Source: Chryseobacterium turcicum (GTDB lineage: Bacteria; Bacteroidota; Bacteroidia; Flavobacteriales; Weeksellaceae). From it: 64,000 bases of DNA. The notes under the pieces are model-generated. The model was not told where the DNA came from, did not search any database, and worked only from the letters and a program-made list of their open reading frames with translations. The stretch spans positions 719,001-783,000 of the forward strand of contig NZ_JAJNAY010000001.1 of assembly GCF_021010565.1 (NCBI RefSeq), read 5' to 3'. Shown here piece after piece: positions 1 through 8,912 of the stretch (the stretch's first letter is position 1; every line of letters starts with the position of its first letter). A program made the translations under genes and the position numbers.

Positions 1-894
1 TATGAAAATATAGATGTTTCTAAAGACGGAAAAACGATTTACATTCTTGGAAAAGTATATACTGATGAGCAAAAGAAGAAAAAAGAAGGCGGAAAATACC
101 AGTATGAATTAACCCGTGTAACCGCTGACAGCGAGAAAACGCAAGCTTTTGACTCTGATGAGCATTTTGTAGCTTCATTGCAGCCTATTATTTATGACGA
201 CCGTTTAGCATGTATTGGTTTTTATTCTGACAGAAAAGATTACCGATTTAAAGGAATTTCTTATTTTGAACTTGACCCAATTACTTTAGAAATCAAAAAG
301 AAAAAATACAATCCGTTTACAGAACAATTTATGATTGATAAATATGGGAAAGACAAAGATAAAGAGTTGAAAAACCTTTCCTTTAGAAAAATAATTACCA
401 ATCAAAACGGAGATATTATTTTTAATGCAGAAGAATTTTATATTACCTCACATTATTATTCAGCACCAAATGGCGGTGGATATTCACGAACTATTTATCA
501 TTATGATGATATTGTAAGTGCAAGAATTAACTCGAATGGCGAAATTGTTTGGGCAAGAAATATCAATAAAAGACAGGCAACCGGTGGAGATGAATCTTAT
601 ATTTCTTACACTTCAACAGCTGTAGGGAATGATGCTTATTTTTTTATCAACACCGGTGAAAAAGTAAAAAAACTGAGCAATGACAGAATTCAGTTTGGGC
701 AAACAAGTACTAAAAAAGCGAATCTTAATATTATCAGAGTGAATCAAAATGGAGATTTCGATTATCAGGAAATATTAGATAATGAAGACAATGAAGTTCC
801 GTTTATGGTTTCAAATGGAGTTCAATCGGGAGATTCTACTTTTTTCATTGGAAGAAAAGGTAAGAAAAAGCAACTTTTGAAAGTTTCTTTATAA
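1..894 (+). CDS. hypothetical protein, 5'-truncated by the window edge
   Basis: The reading frame is open from the first base to the stop at 892-894, so these 297 codons are the C-terminal part of a longer protein. I do not recognise the family. The sequence is rich in short beta-type segments and repeated N-G-[DE]-I turns (for example QNGDIIF, SNGEIVW, QNGDFDY), which suggests a beta-propeller or similar repeat fold. No membrane segment is visible in this part. An ATG at 232 or the TTG at 178 could be mistaken for starts, but the frame continues upstream without a break. A strong terminator follows at 937. Confidence 0.75.
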   Translation, partial: YENIDVSKDGKTIYILGKVYTDEQKKKKEGGKYQYELTRVTADSEKTQAFDSDEHFVASLQPIIYDDRLACIGFYSDRKDYRFKGISYFELDPITLEIKKKKYNPFTEQFMIDKYGKDKDKELKNLSFRKIITNQNGDIIFNAEEFYITSHYYSAPNGGGYSRTIYHYDDIVSARINSNGEIVWARNINKRQATGGDESYISYTSTAVGNDAYFFINTGEKVKKLSNDRIQFGQTSTKKANLNIIRVNQNGDFDYQEILDNEDNEVPFMVSNGVQSGDSTFFIGRKGKKKQLLKVSL

Positions 895-936
895 ATTATA
901 GAAAGAGGTCGAATTTGACTCTTTTTATCATACTCG

Positions 937-979
937 TTTCGGCGGAGTGAACAAAGTTCATTCCGCCGAAATTTTTTTA
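937..979 (+). terminator. rho-independent terminator of the first gene
   Basis: The arms TTTCGGCGGAGTGAAC and GTTCATTCCGCCGAAA form a 16-bp stem with one G-T pair and an AAA loop, followed by a run of seven T. It lies 43 bases after the stop of the upstream gene. Confidence 0.85.
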
Positions 980-984
980 CTGCA

Positions 985-1050
985 TTGTCATTTTAAATAA
1001 ATTGATGAATCTCTTAATCAACTTAACTTCTTAATTGAGTCTTAATGGTT
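985..1050. repeat. dispersed intergenic repeat, copy 1
   Basis: A 66-base stretch that starts TTGTCATTTTAAA, contains ACTTAACTTCTTAA and ends CTTAATGGTT. It closely matches 54441-54506 in the same orientation, with scattered substitutions. A third, more diverged relative with the same AACCATTAAG end lies at 56953-57073. It is non-coding and intergenic in all cases. Confidence 0.65.
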
Positions 1051-1113
1051 TAATTTTTAAACATAATTTTTCTGTTATCCACAAAAACATTCGTAAAATT
1101 CGTGTTTAAAAAA

Positions 1114-1121
1114 TATCTTTG
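1114..1121 (+). promoter_or_regulatory. putative -7 box of the SDR gene
   Basis: TATCTTTG matches the Bacteroidetes -7 consensus TAnnTTTG. It ends only 4 bases before the ATG at 1126, so a transcript from it would be leaderless or nearly so. No clear -33 TTTG is seen at the right distance. Confidence 0.45.
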
Positions 1122-1125
1122 CGAG

Positions 1126-1854
1126 ATGAATCAAAATAAAACCGTTCTCATTCTCGGTGCCAATTCTGATGTTGCCAAACAATGTATCAAACAATACATT
1201 CAGAAAGGGTTTTCTATCATGGCAGCTTCAAGAAATACAGAATCTTTGGAGCTTTTTATTGAGGAAAATCATTTAGAAAAATCAAAAATTACAGTTTTAA
1301 ACTTTGATGCAGAAGATTTTGATTCACATCATCAATTTTATCATCAACTTCCAATAAAACCTCATGTCGTAGTTTATGCCGCAGGATTTTTAGTGGATAA
1401 TGAGAAAGCTTTACAAGATTTTAAAGGAACTCAGCAAATGATGTTGGTCAATTATATGGGAGCTGTTTCTATTCTGAATATCATTGCAACAGATGAAAGC
1501 AATAAAAACTTAGAAAGAATCATCGGATTATCTTCCCTCTCAGGAGTTCGTGGGCGAAAAAGTAATTTTGTTTATGGAAGTACAAAAGCGGCTTTTACCA
1601 CTTATTTAGCAGGTTTAAGGCAAGAATTAGCTGAGAGAAATGTAAAAGTCAACGTTTTGGTCAGCGGATATATCAATACGAAAATAAACGCAGGTTTAGA
1701 GCTCAATAAAAATCTTCTGATGGAACCGGATTATGTAGCAAAACATATCGTTAATGCCGGAAATTCTTTTACCATCGTTCCCAATTTTAAATGGAAATTG
1801 ATTTATTTAATCTTGAAAGTATTGCCGGAAAGCTTGGTGGCGAAATTGCCGTAA
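1126..1854 (+). CDS. SDR family NAD(P)-dependent oxidoreductase
   Basis: A 242-residue short-chain dehydrogenase with a Rossmann fold. The N-terminal strand and glycine turn read TVLILGANSDVAKQC, followed by the NNAG-like segment VYAAGFL, a catalytic Ser in GLSSLSG, and the YGSTKAA motif (YxxxK) with the active-site Tyr and Lys. The substrate cannot be inferred. I chose ATG 1126 because the frame upstream of it, reachable from a GTG at 1102, runs through the TATCTTTG promoter box. It stands alone, with no operon partner on this strand. Confidence 0.85.
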   Translation: MNQNKTVLILGANSDVAKQCIKQYIQKGFSIMAASRNTESLELFIEENHLEKSKITVLNFDAEDFDSHHQFYHQLPIKPHVVVYAAGFLVDNEKALQDFKGTQQMMLVNYMGAVSILNIIATDESNKNLERIIGLSSLSGVRGRKSNFVYGSTKAAFTTYLAGLRQELAERNVKVNVLVSGYINTKINAGLELNKNLLMEPDYVAKHIVNAGNSFTIVPNFKWKLIYLILKVLPESLVAKLP

Positions 1855-1957
1855 TCAATAGCCAGAAGCTTAGGTAATGGATTTTTAATTATATAAGAAC
1901 GATGAAATATTTTTGTATCAAGGTAGTTGTTTGTTACTTTTTCAATCTATTGTGAAA

Positions 1958-1986
1958 TTTGTTGATGGAAAATTTGTCTAATTTTG
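1958..1986 (+). promoter_or_regulatory. promoter of the secreted hypothetical protein
   Basis: TTTG at 1958-1961 and TAATTTTG at 1979-1986 are separated by 17 bases and fit the Bacteroidetes -33/-7 consensus. Transcription would start at about 1992, at the base of the hairpin structure that follows. Confidence 0.6.
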
Positions 1987-1990
1987 CTTT

Positions 1991-2059
1991 TGCGTTTATT
2001 TTAGCAGCGCTAATGTGCAAAATAAAATTAACGCAATGAAAATAAAATTATGCGCTGCT
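1991..2059 (+). promoter_or_regulatory. structured 5' leader with two competing hairpins
   Basis: Inverted repeat A pairs 1991-2003 (TGCGTTTATTTTA) with 2024-2036 (TAAAATTAACGCA), with one mismatch in 13. Inverted repeat B pairs 2003-2014 (AGCAGCGCTAAT) with 2047-2059 (ATTATGCGCTGCT), with one bulge. The left arm of B sits in the loop of A, so A and B exclude each other unless they form a pseudoknot. The element begins where the promoter at 1958-1986 would start transcription and lies about 80 bases before the chosen ATG. Confidence 0.5.
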
Positions 2060-2140
2060 GTACCTGCTAGTAATGTATTTACAATGAATTCTTGTTCGAC
2101 GAATTTGGGAAACTTGTGGCTAATTCAAAAGATATCAGCC

Positions 2141-3001
2141 ATGTATTCAGTAGAATGTATAAATAAAATAAGAAGTTTATTAAGTTTTTTCTTATTAGGC
2201 TTTTTGTTTTTGCCGAGCCTGTTTTTTTCTCAACAATTTAAACTAAAAAAAGATGCTCAATACATTAACAATTATCAGATAGATGTTACTGCCAATAAGA
2301 ATTATGTATTTGTTTCAAGTGATGGTTTGGTAGATATTCCATTAGATAGTATTAAGAATATTTCAAAACTTAAAATTGTTGATTTAGACAAGAATTCTAC
2401 ATATGATTTATACAGAGAAGAATTAAAAGTGAGGAATGGAGACTTGTATTTCACCTCAGGAAAGCTGATTGATTCTATTATAATTGGGAATAAAAAAAAG
2501 GAAATAATTATAGGGATTGAAGCTAAAGGCTGGATCTCAAATCTTTATACTATTCCTGAGAGAAAAGTTGTTGTTGAAATTCCAATTAAAGGAAAAAATT
2601 ATGAGGATAAAAAGATTAAAAAAATAAAATTTTATTTTACTGGAGGTTACAATACATTATACAATGTTAAAACAAGTAAAAAAGATATCAAAATTATTCC
2701 GATCTTATATACTTGCGAATCTGTTGACTGTAAAGATAAAAATATACTCATTCCAGAGATGGAGGTGAGTTTTACCGAAAAGTCTAAATACCTTGAGGTT
2801 GATGTAAGTCATCATGATGTCTTTATTAATAAAGATTTTAAAAATATATATGTAGGGTATATTACGCTCGATTATTTTATTGTTAAACAGAAAAAAGTGG
2901 ATAAAATAGCAGATAATAAATGTTATAATCTTGATCTTCATTCGGAATGGTTTAGAGAAAGTAAGCATAAATGCCCAGTGGTTTCTATTGTCCTTGAATA
3001 A
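2141..3001 (+). CDS. secreted hypothetical protein
   Basis: I do not recognise the family. From the ATG at 2141 the 286-residue product has a clear signal peptide: two basic residues, then a hydrophobic run rich in L and F (about residues 13-29), then SQQF at the likely cleavage site. The mature part is Lys-rich and beta-rich, with four cysteines in the second half (CESVDC and later NKCYNL and HKCPVV), which may form disulfides. The frame stays open upstream to a GTG at 2015, but that stretch overlaps the structured leader and would bury the signal peptide behind 42 residues, so I rejected the longer start. Confidence 0.65.
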   Translation: MYSVECINKIRSLLSFFLLGFLFLPSLFFSQQFKLKKDAQYINNYQIDVTANKNYVFVSSDGLVDIPLDSIKNISKLKIVDLDKNSTYDLYREELKVRNGDLYFTSGKLIDSIIIGNKKKEIIIGIEAKGWISNLYTIPERKVVVEIPIKGKNYEDKKIKKIKFYFTGGYNTLYNVKTSKKDIKIIPILYTCESVDCKDKNILIPEMEVSFTEKSKYLEVDVSHHDVFINKDFKNIYVGYITLDYFIVKQKKVDKIADNKCYNLDLHSEWFRESKHKCPVVSIVLE

Positions 3002-3056
3002 TTTTCAGCTTCTTTTTCCTTTATTTGAAAATAAAAAGATCGCTCTATACATATTA

Positions 3057-3089
3057 AAGAAAGTCTATCCGATTATGATAGACTTTCTT
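3057..3089. terminator. bidirectional terminator between convergent genes
   Basis: A perfect 13-bp stem (AAGAAAGTCTATC paired with GATAGACTTTCTT) with a 7-base loop, between the secreted protein (plus) and recQ (minus). T-rich sequence follows on both strands. Confidence 0.75.
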
Positions 3090-3144
3090 AATTTATGCAT
3101 TTTAAATACAATTGCAATTTTTTTGTGGAAAGAGTAAAAACAGT

Positions 3145-5334
3145 TTAATTTTCTTCCTGCGATTTATAATGAGCCACAGCCACATGAATTTCAAAATAAG
3201 AAAAGTCATCGCCTAATGCTTCTTTTATGGCTTTCAATGATTGAATTTTTTGCGCTTTTGCAACTTCGATGATACTTTCTATTTTGTTTTTATCGATTAA
3301 ATCGCCTGCATTTATCGTTCCAGTCGCAACGAAATTCACTAAATGATTCTGAATCGTATTGACGGATAGATTTCTGATTTTTGCAATCTCCTCGATGCTA
3401 TTATTTTCTTGATATAGCTGAAAAGTAGTGGCAAAAGTTCCAGATGTGCTTTTATTTGCTTTTTTAGGTTTCGGTTCTCGTTGCTTTTTTTGTTTTTTTT
3501 CTGAGACTTTACTAGTCAAATTATTGATGTTGCAATAGTCGACAATGGCTTCAAGAAACAATTCACCATATTTTTCTATTTTAAATTCCCCAAAACCACT
3601 GATTTGATTCAGTTCTTCTTTGGTGTTGGGAAGATAATTTGCCAATTCCATCAAGGTTGCATCAGAAAAAATAACATAAGGCGGAACGTTTTCTTTTTCG
3701 GCTTGTTCGCGTCTGATTTTCTTGAGTTCATCAAATAAATCGAGGTTTTCTGTGAATTCATTTTTGCCATACTCAGCTTCCATTTCGGCTACAGTTACTG
3801 CTTTGGCTTGTTCTTTTATTTTTTGTAAACTTACTTTTTTATGTTTAAATAAAACCAGATTACTTTCTTCTGTTAATTTTAAAACAGAAAATTCTTCATT
3901 AGATTCTTCTAGAAAACCATTGATGAGTAATTGTTTGATAAGGTTGTGCCAATAGTTTTTATCATTTTTGCTTCCGATGCCATACGTAGGAAGGCTTTGC
4001 ATATAATCTGTAATTTTTACACTTTTTGAACCTCGAAGAAAATCAATAATCATATTTTTTCCGTACCGTTCTTTCAGTCGGAAAACGGCACTCAATAATT
4101 TTTGAGCATCTACGGTAGCGTCCCAAGTTTCAAATTCGCTGAGGCAATAATCGCAATTGTTACAATTTCCAGAATGATTTTCACCAAAATATTCCATCAG
4201 ATATTGTCTTCTGCATTTTTGCATTTCGGCAAAATCAGCCATTTGTTGCAGCTTTCGCAACATAAGGCCAGATTGCTCTTCATTGCCTTCTATCAAAGCA
4301 AATCTTCGCAGTTTTATCACATCAGCACCCGAATAAAACAAAATCGCTTCACTCGGCAAACCATCTCTTCCGGCTCTTCCCGTTTCCTGATAATAGCTTT
4401 CTATATTTTTTGGTAAATCGGCGTGCATCACAAAACGGACATTACTTTTGTCGATTCCCATTCCAAAGGCTATCGTAGCCACCATGACCTGAGTTTTGTC
4501 TTTGATAAAATCTTCCTGAACCTTTGCCCGTTCTACCGAAGAAATTCCTGCGTGATAAAAAGCAGAATTAATACCATTTTCTTTTAGTTGATTAGACATT
4601 TCTTCCGTGCCTTTTCTCGATAAACAGTAGATAATCCCCGAATCGTTCGGGTGCTCATTAAGGTATTGAATAATGTGATGAATAACCGATTGTTTGGGCT
4701 GAACAAAATATTTGATATTCGCTCTGTCAAATGATGAAACGAGAACCAAAGGCTCTTGAAGATTTAGTTGTTTAACGATATCCTGCCTTGTAATTTCATC
4801 AGCACTTGCCGTTAAAGCGATGATTGGGATTTGTGGAAACTGATTTTTTAAACCATTCAGAAATAAATAATCCGGACGAAAATCATGGCCCCAATGTGAA
4901 ACACAATGTGCCTCATCAACAGCAAATAAAGAAATTTTAATTTCTTCTAAAAACTTAAGAAATGCACCGTTGTCGGCACTCAGTTTTTCGGGCGCAATAT
5001 ATAAAAGTTTGAGTTCTCCGTTTTTTAATTGATGTAAAGTTTCATTCTGCTCAAAAGAACTCATCGAAGAATTGATATAAGCTGCAGAAATTCCGTTGAC
5101 GCGCAGTGCATCAACTTGGTCTTTCATCAAAGCTATCAATGGCGAAATAACAATAGCTGTGCCTTCCAAAACCAAAGCCGGAACTTGGTAACAAAGAGAT
5201 TTTCCGCCGCCAGTCGGCATCAAAACAAAAGTATCTTTCTTGGCAATTACATTTTCAACGGCATTCGCTTGCTCGAGTCTGAAGTTATCATACCCAAAAT
5301 ATTGCTGTAAAACTTCTAAAGGTGATTTCATCAT
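3145..5334 (-). CDS. recQ: ATP-dependent DNA helicase RecQ
   Basis: A 3'-5' DNA helicase of the RecQ family, acting in recombination and replication-fork repair. Visible in order: Walker A TGGGKS (residues 41-46), Walker B/DEAH box (140-143), helicase motif VI QETGRAGRDG (about 316-325), the RQC zinc-binding cysteines C374, C391, C394 and C397, and an HRDC domain (about 550-605). A C-terminal extension with a helix-turn-helix-like stretch (IEEIAKIRNLSVNTIQNHL) makes it 729 residues, longer than E. coli RecQ (about 610); this extended form is common in Bacteroidetes and Firmicutes. It is the last gene of a minus-strand run beginning at aspS. Its start could be either of two adjacent Met codons. 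Confidence 0.96.
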   Translation of the reverse strand: MMKSPLEVLQQYFGYDNFRLEQANAVENVIAKKDTFVLMPTGGGKSLCYQVPALVLEGTAIVISPLIALMKDQVDALRVNGISAAYINSSMSSFEQNETLHQLKNGELKLLYIAPEKLSADNGAFLKFLEEIKISLFAVDEAHCVSHWGHDFRPDYLFLNGLKNQFPQIPIIALTASADEITRQDIVKQLNLQEPLVLVSSFDRANIKYFVQPKQSVIHHIIQYLNEHPNDSGIIYCLSRKGTEEMSNQLKENGINSAFYHAGISSVERAKVQEDFIKDKTQVMVATIAFGMGIDKSNVRFVMHADLPKNIESYYQETGRAGRDGLPSEAILFYSGADVIKLRRFALIEGNEEQSGLMLRKLQQMADFAEMQKCRRQYLMEYFGENHSGNCNNCDYCLSEFETWDATVDAQKLLSAVFRLKERYGKNMIIDFLRGSKSVKITDYMQSLPTYGIGSKNDKNYWHNLIKQLLINGFLEESNEEFSVLKLTEESNLVLFKHKKVSLQKIKEQAKAVTVAEMEAEYGKNEFTENLDLFDELKKIRREQAEKENVPPYVIFSDATLMELANYLPNTKEELNQISGFGEFKIEKYGELFLEAIVDYCNINNLTSKVSEKKQKKQREPKPKKANKSTSGTFATTFQLYQENNSIEEIAKIRNLSVNTIQNHLVNFVATGTINAGDLIDKNKIESIIEVAKAQKIQSLKAIKEALGDDFSYFEIHVAVAHYKSQEEN

Positions 5335-5361
5335 TTTAAAATTGTGTTTTAGTAAAAATAA

Positions 5362-5892
5362 TCATTGAGAATTAACGGTTTTCTCTCCAATGTAATCAAA
5401 TTTGGAGGTTATAATATCTCCAATATCTGTATCTATATTATATTTTTTAGAAATAATAATATATCTGTTTTTTTCATAACAATGTCTAATTACTTCAATA
5501 GGAATAGTCTCATTATTTTCTAAATTAATGAAGCCGAAAAAATGATTGCATCTATATCTTCCTTCCGTAGAATCAAAATTGTTAAAAACATCTTTTATAT
5601 CATCTTGGCTAAAGAAAATCCCATCTATTTCAACTGAAATAATTTTGTTATGCTGTAAAGTATTATGGAAATCGAATTTAATGATTTTTTTTCCACCTAA
5701 GAAACAGAAAATACTTGTAGTAATTAAAATTGCTGAAATGTAAAAATTCTTTGAGATTTTTTCTGAATTTTTTGCTTGTACGTTAGAAGGGGTATAAAGC
5801 ATTTTATTTGCAACAGCTATCAAAAAAAATATAATTCCGATTACAAAAGAAATAAATCCAAAAGCAATAAGTATGGGGATGAGTGTGTTCAT
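5362..5892 (-). CDS. hypothetical membrane protein
   Basis: A 176-residue protein of unknown family. Two hydrophobic segments are visible, at about residues 4-27 and 51-67, followed by a soluble C-terminal part of roughly 105 residues that probably faces the periplasm or cytoplasm as one domain. It lies 27 bases upstream of recQ on the same strand and may share its transcript. It is one of five small membrane or secreted products between recQ and aspS. Confidence 0.6.
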   Translation of the reverse strand: MNTLIPILIAFGFISFVIGIIFFLIAVANKMLYTPSNVQAKNSEKISKNFYISAILITTSIFCFLGGKKIIKFDFHNTLQHNKIISVEIDGIFFSQDDIKDVFNNFDSTEGRYRCNHFFGFINLENNETIPIEVIRHCYEKNRYIIISKKYNIDTDIGDIITSKFDYIGEKTVNSQ

Positions 5893-6039
5893 AATTCAAA
5901 ATTTGTGTGGATGTAAAAATAGTGAATTTTGAGTGATTTTTTATTTTGATGAATTTAAAAACCTTGTAATAGTAAAAACTACTTCATTTCAAAATGACTG
6001 AAAAAATGTTACAATCAATTTTTAAAGAATGTTTTGAGA

Positions 6040-6642
6040 TTAAAATTTCTTTAAATTAATTTGATTTTCAGGTTCTTTATTTAAATTTATCTCTTCCAAA
6101 AACTCCAGATCAAGGAAATAATGTTTAGGAATATATTTGTCGAAATAAACATGGGTAGAGGTATGTTTTTGAAAAATGTCTTTCAATGTAAATTTATCAA
6201 TGTTAGTATATGCTGTAATTGTTGGGATTGATTTATCATAATTTTCAATGGTAAGTTTGGTTTTTACAAATTCAATATCACTTTTATTATAGAATATATT
6301 GGCGTAATCATTTTGGTCTTTTCCAACACCGAAAACGTAACTTTCAATTATAGCACGGCTCAAATCGATATTTTTACAGATTTTATGACGTTTTATGTCC
6401 TGAACAACAATATCTCTATTAAAATTTTCAATGGGAAAACTTTTTTCGCTATCAATAAGCGAACGAATATAAAAATAAACGGGAACAATAATAAGAATTC
6501 CGATTACAAAATAGCCCGCTTTAAAATCGAAGTCTCCAGTTCGTTTTGAGTAACCAATTCCGTGAAAGAATGTAAACAAGCCTACAAACCAAAGAATGAC
6601 AATCGGGATTTCCCAGAGTTTCCATTTATGTTTTTCTTTCAT
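6040..6642 (-). CDS. hypothetical membrane protein
   Basis: A 200-residue protein of unknown family. The N-terminus has two membrane segments (about residues 10-29 and 40-62) flanked by basic residues; the remaining 135 or so residues are soluble and Lys/Asp-rich. The two-helix-plus-domain layout resembles its downstream neighbour at 5362, but the sequences are not obviously alike. A terminator of the shared local type lies just upstream, so it is probably transcribed separately from the gene at 6706. Confidence 0.6.
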   Translation of the reverse strand: MKEKHKWKLWEIPIVILWFVGLFTFFHGIGYSKRTGDFDFKAGYFVIGILIIVPVYFYIRSLIDSEKSFPIENFNRDIVVQDIKRHKICKNIDLSRAIIESYVFGVGKDQNDYANIFYNKSDIEFVKTKLTIENYDKSIPTITAYTNIDKFTLKDIFQKHTSTHVYFDKYIPKHYFLDLEFLEEINLNKEPENQINLKKF

Positions 6643-6657
6643 GTTTCAAATAAAAAA

Positions 6658-6679
6658 AAACGAAGAAAAATCTCCACTT
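6658..6679 (-). terminator. terminator after the YD-like protein, shared local type
   Basis: Read on the minus strand, AAGTGGAGA pairs with TCTTCGTTT through several G-T pairs, then a run of nine T follows. The plus strand does not pair as well, which fits the gene orientation. The surrounding bases match the aspS terminator at 9479-9500. Confidence 0.65.
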
Positions 6680-6705
6680 CTAATTTATGCTTATAAATTT
6701 TGCGT

Positions 6706-7782
6706 TTAATAATACAGAATTTTGCGAAGATATTTTTTGGTTTGTAATTCCATTTTTGGTGGGTCGTTATTATATCTTAACGAAATCGTTTGCTCTACAT
6801 TGATTTCGACCCAGTTTCCGGTTTTATCATATTTAGTATGAGTTTCTCTAATTAGTTCATTTTTTTCATCATAAAATTTTTGACCTATTAATTTTTTATT
6901 TTCATCATATTCACTAATGATTCTATTTTGAATTTTACCTTTTACAATACTTTGCTTTTCTTTAATCGTATTTTTTAGTTTCGGATATGTTATTTCAATA
7001 GATTTTAATTTCTTTTCTTTGTTGTCATACGCAGAATAAGTTAGAGTTTTTGCAGTATCTTTCACTTTGGAATATTCATAAGTTTCTGTATAGATTCTAT
7101 TAGCATAATTGTCTTTATAAAATGTTTTTCTTCCCAGATTATCATAAGAATAGTTTGATTTGGATTCGGGTTGCGTTTCATTTTTGTTGATGTCTTCCAA
7201 AATTAACCCATTTTTGTTATAGACATATTTTCTATAAGAAGTCAGTTTGTTTTCATCATCCAAAGTTTCTCTTAAAGTAATCTTTGAAGTTGTATTATAA
7301 ACATATGTTGTGATAAATAAGAGATATCCTTCAGTGTTGTACGATTTTTCAGAAACCACATTTCCTTTACTATCAATTGTCTTATAGACTTTTCTTCCTC
7401 CACTTTGACTATTCGTTACATAACCAGAGTATGGATATTTTTGATTTTCTTTTATAGAAAATCTTGAAAACGTTTTGTCAAAATCATTACAATAATGACA
7501 GTTGGTTGTGATAATTTGATTGGGTTGATATTCGTTTCTCTCTTCATTTATTAATCGTCCATCACTATATTTTTTTTCTACAAGAATTCTTCCTTTTATA
7601 TCAAAAGATTGATGTTCACTCGGTTTTTCATGTTGACGATATTCGGTAACAGATAAATCTACGGATTTTATTTTACCTTTTAATTTTGGGTTTTCGTCAT
7701 TGTAAATCTGGGCAATGCTGAAAAATCCAACCAAATAAAAAAAAAAGCAAACTGTTCTAATTAACATATTTATATTTTTCAT
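6706..7782 (-). CDS. secreted YD-repeat-like protein
   Basis: A 358-residue exported protein. A signal peptide covers about residues 1-25 (hydrophobic run ending SIAQIY). The rest is made of short repeats of the pattern G-R/N-x-x-x-E/x-x-Y (for example FDIKGRILVEKKYSDGR, YDNLGRKTFYKDNY, YDENKKLIGQKFYDEKN). These resemble the YD/RHS-type beta repeats found in many secreted Bacteroidetes proteins. No toxin domain or T9SS tail is visible. The gene at 7838 has the same architecture, so the two are probably paralogues. Function is unknown. Confidence 0.65.
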   Translation of the reverse strand: MKNINMLIRTVCFFFYLVGFFSIAQIYNDENPKLKGKIKSVDLSVTEYRQHEKPSEHQSFDIKGRILVEKKYSDGRLINEERNEYQPNQIITTNCHYCNDFDKTFSRFSIKENQKYPYSGYVTNSQSGGRKVYKTIDSKGNVVSEKSYNTEGYLLFITTYVYNTTSKITLRETLDDENKLTSYRKYVYNKNGLILEDINKNETQPESKSNYSYDNLGRKTFYKDNYANRIYTETYEYSKVKDTAKTLTYSAYDNKEKKLKSIEITYPKLKNTIKEKQSIVKGKIQNRIISEYDENKKLIGQKFYDEKNELIRETHTKYDKTGNWVEINVEQTISLRYNNDPPKMELQTKKYLRKILYY

Positions 7783-7805
7783 TGTAAAATTTTAGTTTAT
7801 AAAAA

Positions 7806-7829
7806 AAGCGAAGAAAATTTTCCTCACTT
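7806..7829 (-). terminator. terminator after the second YD-like gene
   Basis: On the minus strand AAGTGAGGAAAA pairs with TTTTCTTCGCTT (two G-T pairs; the innermost bases form the loop), followed by a run of T. It is similar in sequence to the terminators at 6658, 9479 and 12967. Confidence 0.65.
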
Positions 7830-7837
7830 ATAAGTAT

Positions 7838-8902
7838 TTAGTAATACTCAATTGAAAATTCATAAACATTTTTAATATTCCCATTTTCACTTATTGTTAG
7901 TTTTTCCAAACTTCCATTATTGTCATATTGATAATCAAAAATATGATTCCCAGTATTACTCATTGTATTTATAAAACGAAATGAACGAGAATTAGAATAG
8001 TTACTAACGATTTTTAATAATTTATCATTTTTTATATAAAATATTTCTGATTCAATTTTCCCATTTTTATCATTTTTCTCTGTAATTTTAGATAGTTTAT
8101 CATCTTTATAAATGTAATCTATTTGTCCTTTTTCGGTAGTTCCATAGTTTGAATAGTTATAAATTTCTTGAATTAATTTCTTGTCGGTATTATATTTAAA
8201 ATCTTTTGTTTCAATGGTTTCATTGTTTAATTTTACTATAATCTTGATACAATTATTGTGAATGTCATAAAAATACAAAGTCTGGTCTATTGGTTTTTTC
8301 TCTGCTTTCTCATTTTCAAAAGAAAAATAAGTGTATTCTGTTAATAGATTTTTGTCGTTATAAATGTATTCGAAAGAGACATTAATTTTATCTAGATATA
8401 GATGTTCTCTACTGATTAATTTTGAATTTTTATAAAGATATTTGAACTCACGTGGCTTTTCTTTTTTATAGGAAGTTCTAAGGTAAATAACATTTTTATT
8501 TTCGTCAAATTGATAGTATTCGTCTCCATAATCATCATCATAAATTTTCCCAGACATAAATAATTTTTTTGTGTGAGATTTTTTTTCATTTTTTTGATAT
8601 AAATAATCTATTTCTTTAGATTTTTTTCCATCACTATAATGCAAAGTCCTTATTTCTCTTCCTTCTCTATCAAAGCTGCTTACTTTAATTGTGTCAATTC
8701 TATAATTATTAATATCAAGTTTTTTGATATATGTTATTTTTTTAATTTTCTTTTCATTTATAAAACTTTCTTTCTCCATATTTTCCATTGGAAGATAGGG
8801 ATTGAAATATTTTGCAGGTGTATTTTCAAGATTTTGTTGTGCATGTGCATAACTAAAGATGTTAAAACTGGCTAGTAGTATATATAATAACTTATTTTTC
8901 AT
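7838..8902 (-). CDS. secreted YD-repeat-like protein
   Basis: A protein of about 354 residues from the ATG at 8902. A signal peptide (MKNKLLYILLASFNIFSYAHAQQ) ends in a typical AHA-QQ cleavage site. A longer frame starting at 8977 would put 25 residues ahead of the signal peptide and overlap the upstream gene, so it was rejected. The mature part contains tandem YD-like beta repeats (for example YLYKNSKLISREHLYLD, YIYNDKNLLTEYTYFS, YQYDNNGSLEKLTIS). It is a probable paralogue of the gene at 6706, and it follows the YcxB-like gene by 10 bases, so the two are probably co-transcribed. Function is unknown. Confidence 0.65.
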   Translation of the reverse strand: MKNKLLYILLASFNIFSYAHAQQNLENTPAKYFNPYLPMENMEKESFINEKKIKKITYIKKLDINNYRIDTIKVSSFDREGREIRTLHYSDGKKSKEIDYLYQKNEKKSHTKKLFMSGKIYDDDYGDEYYQFDENKNVIYLRTSYKKEKPREFKYLYKNSKLISREHLYLDKINVSFEYIYNDKNLLTEYTYFSFENEKAEKKPIDQTLYFYDIHNNCIKIIVKLNNETIETKDFKYNTDKKLIQEIYNYSNYGTTEKGQIDYIYKDDKLSKITEKNDKNGKIESEIFYIKNDKLLKIVSNYSNSRSFRFINTMSNTGNHIFDYQYDNNGSLEKLTISENGNIKNVYEFSIEYY

Positions 8903-8912
8903 ATTTAAGTTT

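Noticed and set aside
1991..2059. Integron attC-like site
   Set aside because: The outer ends read GCGTT...AACGC, the opposite arrangement to the AAC...GTT of attC sites, and there is no integrase or cassette array. A promoter points straight into the structure, so I treat it as a leader.
2931..3137. Possible small membrane protein
   Set aside because: It overlaps the end of the secreted hypothetical gene in another frame and runs through the terminator stem at 3057-3089.
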